Positions 33,747-38,727 of a DNA stretch of 38,727 nt are shown piece after piece. The notes beneath the pieces were generated by a model. The model was given only the letters and a program-made list of their open reading frames with translations. It made no database searches and was not told the DNA's origin. The stretch is from CAYYFV01 sp965660075 (GTDB lineage Bacteria; Patescibacteriota; Gracilibacteria; UBA1369; GCA-2718715). Positions within the stretch are counted from its first letter, which is position 1; every line of letters starts with the position of its first letter. The translations under genes and the position numbers were made by a program. The stretch lies in assembly GCA_965660075.1 (NCBI GenBank), contig CBFHYO010000036.1, positions 1-38,727 of the forward strand, read 5' to 3'.

Positions 33747-34578
33747 AGTATTAGTTTTTGGTGCAAATGGTCTACTTGGTTCACAGTTTGCTAAACAACT
33801 GCTGAATTCAGATAAATACGAACTGCTTGCTCCATCTAAAGACTTAGTTGATCTACTTTCAGAAGTTCAGGTTGCTGATTATATAGCAGAGCATAAACCT
33901 GATTTTATTATCAACTGTTCGGGTTATAATCTTGTGGATCAATGTGAAATAGATTCACAACAGCAAGAAATGGCACAAAACTTAAATGTTAAGGCTCCAG
34001 AAATGCTAGCTAAATTAGCACTAAAGCATAATGCGCGATTTATAACCTTTTCTACAGATTATGTATTTGATGGTTCCAAAGATTCTGCTTATGTAGAAAC
34101 AGATGAAACCAATCCTATTAATTACTATGGCAAAACTAAACTTATGGCAGAACAAGCTGTGCTAGCTGCTAATCCAAATGCAATAGTTATTCGTACACAG
34201 TGGTTGTTTGGTCCTGGTCGTCGAGATTTTGTAGATGCAATTCTACCAAAACTCGAAGGTGCTGAGCCGCTACCAGTTGTTAATGATCAAATTGGTTGTC
34301 CAACCTATACGGTCGACTTGGCTTCCAGAGTTATTAATTCGCTTTTAGAATCAGATATTAATGGGGTTTTGCACCTAGTTAACAAGGGCTCTGTGAGTTG
34401 GTATGACTATACTTTAGCTATTCAAGAAATTCTTGGAACAAATGCGCATATTGTGCCAGTTAGTAGTGATGGCTTTAAAAGACTTGCAACAAGACCAAAA
34501 AATAGTATACTGTCAAGTGTTAAAATTGAATCAATGCGTGATTTTAAAATCGCACTCAAAGAATATTTATTAAAATAA
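33739..34578 (+). CDS. rmlD: dTDP-4-dehydrorhamnose reductase RmlD
   Basis: A 279-residue short-chain reductase. The NADPH loop Gly-Ala-Asn-Gly-Leu-Leu-Gly-Ser is near the N-terminus, followed by Phe-Ser-Thr-Asp-Tyr-Val-Phe-Asp-Gly, the catalytic Tyr-Tyr-Gly-Lys, Arg-Thr-Gln-Trp-Leu-Phe-Gly and Asp-Gln-Ile-Gly-Cys-Pro-Thr-Tyr. It carries out the last step to dTDP-L-rhamnose or reduces a related 4-keto sugar. The RmlC epimerase that normally acts before it is absent from this cluster. Confidence 0.93.
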   Translation: MHKVLVFGANGLLGSQFAKQLLNSDKYELLAPSKDLVDLLSEVQVADYIAEHKPDFIINCSGYNLVDQCEIDSQQQEMAQNLNVKAPEMLAKLALKHNARFITFSTDYVFDGSKDSAYVETDETNPINYYGKTKLMAEQAVLAANPNAIVIRTQWLFGPGRRDFVDAILPKLEGAEPLPVVNDQIGCPTYTVDLASRVINSLLESDINGVLHLVNKGSVSWYDYTLAIQEILGTNAHIVPVSSDGFKRLATRPKNSILSSVKIESMRDFKIALKEYLLK

Positions 34579-34581
34579 ACT

Positions 34582-35295
34582 ATGAAAGCTATTATTCTCG
34601 CTGGTGGTAACGGAACTCGTTTGCGTCCACTTACATACTGTCTACATAAAACTGTATTGCCTGTGTTCGATAAACCTATGATTTACTACTCTCTTGAGTT
34701 ACTCGCAGAATCTGGAATTCGAGATGTATGTATTGTTGTGTCTCGTGGGTTTGCATCTGTTTACTTACAATTACTTGGGTCAGGATCTGAATTTGGACTA
34801 AATATTACTTATAAAATTCAAGATGAAGCTCTTGGTATTGCCCATGCAATAGATCAATGTCGTATGGAAGTAGAGGGTGATGACTGTTTAGTTATTCTGG
34901 GAGATAATCTTTTTGATAAAGGTTTTAATGTTAAACAAGTCGTTAAAAACTTCGAAAGTGGATGTGAATTGTTTTTTAAAGAAGTTCACGATCCAGAAAG
35001 ATTTGGCGTACCAACTTTGGATGGTAAAAAGGTTTTGAAAATCACAGAAAAACCATCAAATCCAGATACAAATTATGCTTGTGTAGGACTATATATATAC
35101 GATAAAGACTTGTTCAAACACATAGACACTCTTACTCCTTCTGCTCGTGGTGAATACGAAGTTACTGATTTAAATAATATTTATATAAATCAAGGCCAAG
35201 CCCGTGCTAACTTTTATGATGGGTTTTGGATAGATGCTGGTACTCACGATTCATTACTCAAAGCTAACCAATATTTTTATTCCCTAAGTAATTAA
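34582..35295 (+). CDS. rmlA: Glucose-1-phosphate thymidylyltransferase RmlA
   Basis: A nucleotidyltransferase of 237 residues with Leu-Ala-Gly-Gly-Asn-Gly-Thr-Arg-Leu-Arg-Pro-Leu at the N-terminus, Lys-Thr-Val-Leu-Pro-Val-Phe-Asp-Lys-Pro-Met-Ile, Leu-Gly-Asp-Asn-Leu-Phe and a Glu-Lys-Pro loop. It makes dTDP-glucose from glucose-1-phosphate and dTTP, the substrate of RmlB. It is shorter than the usual 290 residues, lacking the C-terminal allosteric helices. The start is 3 nt after rmlD. Confidence 0.88.
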   Translation: MKAIILAGGNGTRLRPLTYCLHKTVLPVFDKPMIYYSLELLAESGIRDVCIVVSRGFASVYLQLLGSGSEFGLNITYKIQDEALGIAHAIDQCRMEVEGDDCLVILGDNLFDKGFNVKQVVKNFESGCELFFKEVHDPERFGVPTLDGKKVLKITEKPSNPDTNYACVGLYIYDKDLFKHIDTLTPSARGEYEVTDLNNIYINQGQARANFYDGFWIDAGTHDSLLKANQYFYSLSN

Positions 35296-35296
35296 T

Positions 35297-36079
35297 ATGA
35301 AAGCTGTTATTTGCGCTGCTGGTAAAGGTTCTCGTCTTGCTCCATTAACTAATGTTGCTCCTAAATGTTTATTGCCTGTTTATAATCAACCAATGATTAT
35401 GTACCCACTCTCTGTAATAAAACAAGCTGGTATTACAGATGTTTGTATTATTGTATCTCCAGAGCATGCTCACTTGTTTGCTACGCTACTTGCAGATGGC
35501 TCTGAATTGGGACTGAATATATCTTTCAAGATACAAAAAGATCCAAAGGGTGTATGTGATGCAATTGCACTTGCTGAAGACTTTGTGGCTGATGATAACT
35601 TTTGTGTAATCTTGGGTGACAATGTCATGTTTGACGATCTTTCCAAAGCCGTAAAAGAATTTAAAGGTGGAGCAAACTTGCTTTTAACAGAAGTGGAAGA
35701 CCCAAGACCTTTTGGTGTCGCGAGATTTGAAAATGAAAAGCTCGTACAACTCGAAGAAAAACCACAAAACCCACCATCTAATTTGGTATGGATTGGTTGC
35801 GCACTTTTTGACTCGAAGTTTTTTGAATATGCTAAAAATATTGAATTATCTCCTCGTGGTGAATACGAAACAAACGATGTGATTCAAAAATATATAAATG
35901 ATAATCAAGCAGATTTCACTAAACTTGATTATAAATGGTTCGATGCAGGTACTTATGAAAGTCTAATGAGTGCATCTAACTTTGTGAATGAAATATCTAA
36001 TTCCCTAAATTATGACCGCCACCAAAATCCTCTTAACAGGATCGCTAGCTTACGATCATTTATTAAGGTATCCAAATAA
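35297..36079 (+). CDS. Second RmlA-type sugar nucleotidyltransferase
   Basis: A 260-residue relative of the preceding gene, with the same order of motifs: Cys-Ala-Ala-Gly-Lys-Gly-Ser-Arg-Leu (6-14), Lys-Cys-Leu-Leu-Pro-Val-Tyr-Asn-Gln-Pro-Met-Ile, Leu-Gly-Asp-Asn-Val-Met and Glu-Glu-Lys-Pro. The nucleotide loop has Ala-Ala in place of Ala-Gly-Gly, so nucleotide or sugar preference may differ. The tandem position points to an old duplication followed by divergence. Its last 22 codons overlap the start of the kinase gene in another frame; the segment after about residue 235 looks like an extension that the enzyme core may not need. Confidence 0.82.
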   Translation: MKAVICAAGKGSRLAPLTNVAPKCLLPVYNQPMIMYPLSVIKQAGITDVCIIVSPEHAHLFATLLADGSELGLNISFKIQKDPKGVCDAIALAEDFVADDNFCVILGDNVMFDDLSKAVKEFKGGANLLLTEVEDPRPFGVARFENEKLVQLEEKPQNPPSNLVWIGCALFDSKFFEYAKNIELSPRGEYETNDVIQKYINDNQADFTKLDYKWFDAGTYESLMSASNFVNEISNSLNYDRHQNPLNRIASLRSFIKVSK

Positions 36080-36908
36080 ATTCAAGGCTACTTTAGATAA
36101 AAAGTCTCGTATTAATGCAAGTTTTGTATTAGATCAAAAACTTATTAGTTTAGGTGGATGTGCTGGTAATATTGCTTATGGCTTTACTGCAAATGGCTTT
36201 TTTGATTTTGACTTAGTTTCTGTTCTAGGTGAAAAAGATAAACATGAATATATTGATTGCCTTATAGATCGTAAAATTAATACCGAGTATGTTTCTGTAT
36301 GTGAAAATAGTTTTAGTAGCTGTGCATATATTTCTACAGATGTATCTTCGGATCAACTCACTTTTTTTATTGCAAACCAGGCTACTAACCCTAATCAAAA
36401 GTACTTAAGTTTTGGAGAGCCAGATGAATATGTTTTAGCTATCCTTGCTCCACATAATAAAAATTTAATGATGGAAGCTTATCAATTTGTCTCTAAACAT
36501 AATATTCCCTATGTTTTTGATCCAGGGCAACAAATTGGTGCATTTAACGAGAAAGACTTTTTGGAAGTGCTCTCAAAAGCGAAATTTTTTATATTGAATC
36601 GACAAGAATTTGAGTATTGTTTGGATTTACATGGTCTTAGCCAAGATCAGGTGTTAAAAATGGTGGATTATCTGATAATTACAGACTCAGAAAAACCGGT
36701 GCAAATTTTGAGTTATAAACACTCTATAGACAAATTGTATCAAGCTCAAATGTCGACTAAAGTCGTGGATCCTACTGGTTGTGGGGATGCTTTTAGAGCT
36801 GGTTTTTTTTCGACTTTCGTGCAAAATAAAAATTTCGATGAATGTATCAAGCAAGCAATGCATTTAGCTGCAAGGTGTTTGAGCAATAAAGTAACCCAAG
36901 ATTATTAA
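36012..36908 (+). CDS. PfkB/ribokinase-family carbohydrate or nucleoside kinase
   Basis: A 298-residue kinase with the first PfkB signature around Leu-Gly-Gly-Cys-Ala-Gly-Asn-Ile-Ala (47-55) and the second as Asp-Pro-Thr-Gly-Cys-Gly-Asp-Ala-Phe (253-261), where Asp259 is the catalytic base. The Cys-Gly-Asp form and overall pattern resemble adenosine-kinase-like members, but the substrate cannot be told from sequence. The ATG at 36012 is needed to include the first beta strand (Lys-Ile-Leu-Leu-Thr-Gly-Ser), so its 68-nt overlap with the upstream gene is real. It ends in TAATG with rnhB. Confidence 0.88.
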   Translation: MTATKILLTGSLAYDHLLRYPNKFKATLDKKSRINASFVLDQKLISLGGCAGNIAYGFTANGFFDFDLVSVLGEKDKHEYIDCLIDRKINTEYVSVCENSFSSCAYISTDVSSDQLTFFIANQATNPNQKYLSFGEPDEYVLAILAPHNKNLMMEAYQFVSKHNIPYVFDPGQQIGAFNEKDFLEVLSKAKFFILNRQEFEYCLDLHGLSQDQVLKMVDYLIITDSEKPVQILSYKHSIDKLYQAQMSTKVVDPTGCGDAFRAGFFSTFVQNKNFDECIKQAMHLAARCLSNKVTQDY

Positions 36909-37495
36909 TGAGCTTTATTGATTTAGAATCAAAATTACAACAAAAATACATAATTGGAGTTGACGAAGTGGGTCGTGGATGTTTTATGGGACCAATGGTT
37001 GTTGGCTTTTATATTTATGATGAAAAATTAACAAACATCAAAGGTTTAAATGATTCTAAAAAGCTCACTGCAAAAACCAGAGAGTCTCTGTGTGACACAC
37101 TTAAACAATCCAGTCGTTTTTTACTAGTACCAATATCATCGAGCTTTATTGATTTGTATGGTTTAAATTTGGGTTATCTATATGCATTTAAGCGTTTTTG
37201 TGCTTATTTTAATTTTGATTTGAACGACTGCATGTTCTTACTCGACTATGGTATAAAAACTCCAACTTTAAAATATTCACAGCATTTTAAAAAGGGTGAT
37301 AGTACCTGCTATAGCATTGCTGCAGCTTCTGTTTTAGCCAAAGTTTATCGTGACAATATAATGTGTGGTTTAGAGAGATTGTACCCGGAATTTTCTCCAA
37401 GTACTCATAAAGGTTATGGAACAAAGAAGCATCGTGATATACTATCTCAAATAAATCCAAGTGTTTTACATAGATTAAGTTTTTTAAATGGTTAA
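36908..37495 (+). CDS. rnhB: Ribonuclease HII
   Basis: RNase HII removes single ribonucleotides and RNA primers from DNA. At 195 residues it has Gly-Val-Asp-Glu-Val-Gly-Arg-Gly (17-24) with the catalytic Asp19-Glu20, Asn-Asp-Ser-Lys-Lys-Leu-Thr, Leu-Leu-Asp-Tyr-Gly and Ser-Ile-Ala-Ala-Ala-Ser-Val-Leu-Ala-Lys-Val. Phe-Met-Gly-Pro replaces the common Leu-Ala-Gly-Pro. Both ends overlap neighbours (1 nt and 8 nt), so it is part of the same transcript. Confidence 0.96.
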   Translation: MSFIDLESKLQQKYIIGVDEVGRGCFMGPMVVGFYIYDEKLTNIKGLNDSKKLTAKTRESLCDTLKQSSRFLLVPISSSFIDLYGLNLGYLYAFKRFCAYFNFDLNDCMFLLDYGIKTPTLKYSQHFKKGDSTCYSIAAASVLAKVYRDNIMCGLERLYPEFSPSTHKGYGTKKHRDILSQINPSVLHRLSFLNG

Positions 37496-38405
37496 AAATT
37501 ATACCTTACTAGTTGGTAATTATGGTTATACAAATATTGGTGACATGTTACTTAAAAAATCTGCTGAAAAACAATTAAGTTCAGATGAAGTTAAAGTAAT
37601 GTCTCCTGGATTTGGTGATTTTCCAATTTTTACTATTGGTTTTCGATCTTTATTTGTGTCACCACTTAATAATTGGAAAGCCTATAAAGCGATTTTAAAC
37701 TCAGAAAAAATAGTATTTGGAGGTGGCGGTTTGTTCAATTCACAAAACAGACACTCTTTGTGGATCTGGGGTAGTGTGTTATGTGTTTCTATTTTACTAA
37801 GAAAAAATGTGCAACTTATTGGGCAATCATTTTCTAGTGTGCCCAAAGGTTTATTACTTTCTTTACTAAAACGTACACACGCAATTAGTGTTCGAGATAA
37901 ACAGAGTTTAGAATTTCTCAAGAAAGCTCAAATAACAGCAACACTTGTGAACGATCTAGCCCTTACTCTTAATACTACAGATATAAAAGAGGTTTTTAAA
38001 CAAATTAAATTTGTACCAGATAGAACTATCAAACATAAAAGTGATTATGTTCTGTTTAATGCAAGAACTTACAATTCTCTGTCTGAAAGTGTTTATCGTG
38101 ATATTCAATCGTGGATAAGTAAAACTCAATACCAAGTTGTATTTGTTGCGTTCGATAAATCAGATGTCAATTTTTACAATAAATACTTAAAAGACCTAGG
38201 TGTGGTAATTAGCAATCCAAGTGTTGAGTTATTCAGTAATGCTAAGAAAATTGTTGGCATGCGTTTACACTTTTTACTAGTTGCAAAAAAACTTGGGCTA
38301 GAGTTTACTCCTCTATCCTATGCACCAAAAATTATTGGGATGTTTGGTTCTAATCAATGTGTAGATTTATACAATTACAACAATCAAAAAAACCCACTAG
38401 TGTAG
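37488..38405 (+). CDS. Polysaccharide pyruvyl transferase family protein (CsaB-like)
   Basis: A 305-residue protein of the PS_pyruv_trans family: N-terminal Gly-Asn-Tyr-Gly-Tyr-Thr-Asn-Ile-Gly-Asp, Val-Phe-Gly-Gly-Gly-Gly-Leu-Phe, Gln-Ser-Phe, Val-Arg-Asp-Lys-Gln-Ser and Arg-Leu-His. CsaB relatives add pyruvyl ketal groups to wall polysaccharides, which SLH domains then recognise. An SLH protein is encoded at 16512 and sugar-nucleotide genes lie just upstream, so this role fits well. The last codons and stop fall inside a terminator hairpin serving the opposite strand. Confidence 0.85.
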   Translation: MVKNYTLLVGNYGYTNIGDMLLKKSAEKQLSSDEVKVMSPGFGDFPIFTIGFRSLFVSPLNNWKAYKAILNSEKIVFGGGGLFNSQNRHSLWIWGSVLCVSILLRKNVQLIGQSFSSVPKGLLLSLLKRTHAISVRDKQSLEFLKKAQITATLVNDLALTLNTTDIKEVFKQIKFVPDRTIKHKSDYVLFNARTYNSLSESVYRDIQSWISKTQYQVVFVAFDKSDVNFYNKYLKDLGVVISNPSVELFSNAKKIVGMRLHFLLVAKKLGLEFTPLSYAPKIIGMFGSNQCVDLYNYNNQKNPLV

Positions 38406-38411
38406 TGGGTT
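38386..38411 (-). terminator. Terminator of rplS, overlapping the end of the convergent gene
   Basis: AACCCACTA (38391-38399) pairs with TAGTGGGTT (38403-38411) around a 3-nt loop. Read on the minus strand the hairpin is followed by a run of T (from the A run at 38386-38391), so it ends rplS transcription. On the plus strand the T tract is poor, but some bidirectional action is possible. Confidence 0.8.
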
Positions 38412-38435
38412 TGAAATTTTGTTTGAGAAGAAAAA

Positions 38436-38727
38436 TTATTCTTTTGTTTCTTCTGCTGTTTCTGTTACTGGAGCTTCTGCTGTTTCTGTTACTGGAGCTT
38501 CTGCAGTTTCTGTTGCTGGAGCTTCTGTTGTTGCTTCCACAGCTGGTTTAGCTGATTCAACACCAAAGTAGATAGAATCTACATCAACATTTTTGTTTAA
38601 TTCTGCAATATCAGAAGGTACTTCACGTAGACGAGCTGATTTACCAGATCTTTCTCTCATGTAGTATAGTCTTGCACGTCTTACTTTCGATTGTTTAACA
38701 ATTTCGATTTTTTCGATAGATGGAGAG
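38436..38727 (-). CDS. rplS: Ribosomal protein bL19 with repetitive acidic C-terminal tail (partial)
   Basis: The gene enters from the right edge, so its start is missing; 96 residues are visible. The first 35 match the end of bL19: Ser-Pro-Ser-Ile-Glu-Lys-Ile-Glu, Lys-Val-Arg-Arg-Ala-Arg-Leu-Tyr-Tyr-Met-Arg-Glu-Arg and Gly-Lys-Ser-Ala-Arg-Leu. bL19 normally stops soon after this point. Here about 60 residues follow, ending in a Glu/Thr/Ala-rich tail built on the 8-residue repeat Thr-Glu-Thr-Ala-Glu-Ala-Pro-Val. bL19 sits at the interface of the two ribosomal subunits; the tail would be acidic and flexible. Confidence 0.93.
   Translation of the reverse strand, partial: SPSIEKIEIVKQSKVRRARLYYMRERSGKSARLREVPSDIAELNKNVDVDSIYFGVESAKPAVEATTEAPATETAEAPVTETAEAPVTETAEETKE
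38451..38522. repeat. 24-bp tandem repeat, three copies, coding for the bL19 tail
   Basis: Copies at 38451-38474 and 38475-38498 are identical; the third (38499-38522) differs at two positions, and a degenerate partial copy follows. The unit is a whole number of codons, so gain or loss of copies keeps the reading frame. Confidence 0.92.

Noticed and set aside
38451..38540. Possible CRISPR array
   Set aside because: Repeats are direct and adjacent with no spacers and lie in frame within rplS.
38357..38551. Plus-strand Leu/Phe-rich frame across the rplS tail
   Set aside because: It is the complementary reading of the 24-bp repeats that encode the bL19 tail.

Overview
The window reads as chromosomal DNA of a low-GC bacterium, most likely a member of the Patescibacteria/Candidate Phyla Radiation with a single-membrane envelope. 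This is inferred from compact gene packing (many 1-11 nt overlaps, convergent genes sharing their 3' ends), SLH, VanW, 3D-domain, CPBP and pyruvyl-transferase proteins, a chromosomal TraD/VirB4-like ATPase, a sigma-region-4/HARE-HTH protein and short unusual versions of housekeeping genes. The exact phylum cannot be fixed from the sequence. Of 32 stop codons I can read, 22 are TAA, 9 TAG and one TGA. No start has a convincing Shine-Dalgarno sequence. Instead a -10 box commonly lies 21-25 nt before the ATG. No stretch longer than 300 bases lacks a gene; the longest intergenic region (7896-8158) holds a tRNA-Leu and promoters.

Layout. 1-2731 (+): the end of an unknown gene, a STAS anti-anti-sigma protein with a PP2C phosphatase, and queA. 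2723-6546 (-): an ATP-grasp ligase fused to a DUF1704 (MATCAP/QEGLA-type) metallopeptidase, behind a PKD-7TM membrane protein related to the 'inactive transglutaminase-7TM' family. 6563-8052: a divergent orphan small gene, the sigma4-HARE protein and tRNA-Leu(UAG). 8159-18362 (+): dnaE, aspS, a TraD/VirB4-like ATPase, a 3D-domain protein and an M23-SLH protein. 18409-21320: tRNA-Arg(UCU), a DUF1624-type membrane acyltransferase, then VanW and CPBP protease genes on the minus strand. 21336-28501 (+): PH-domain protein, ruvB, a lipoprotein, clpC, and a four-domain S1 protein. 28606-38405 (+): one tightly packed run of infB, a FdtA-like ketoisomerase, rmlB, proS, rmlD, two RmlA-type nucleotidyltransferases, a PfkB kinase, rnhB and a CsaB-like pyruvyl transferase. 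38436-38727 (-): the end of rplS (bL19) with a repetitive acidic tail.

How the genes fit together. Three threads stand out. (1) Envelope building: dTDP-sugar synthesis, pyruvyl transfer, an SLH protein, and 3D and VanW proteins point to a surface polymer with proteins anchored to it. (2) A ligase-plus-peptidase fusion with a 7TM partner looks like a reversible peptide-modification system at the membrane and is the best candidate for an undescribed system here. (3) Gene expression appears to use short SD-less leaders with a regular -10-to-start distance, alongside S1, IF-2 and an unusual sigma-related regulator.
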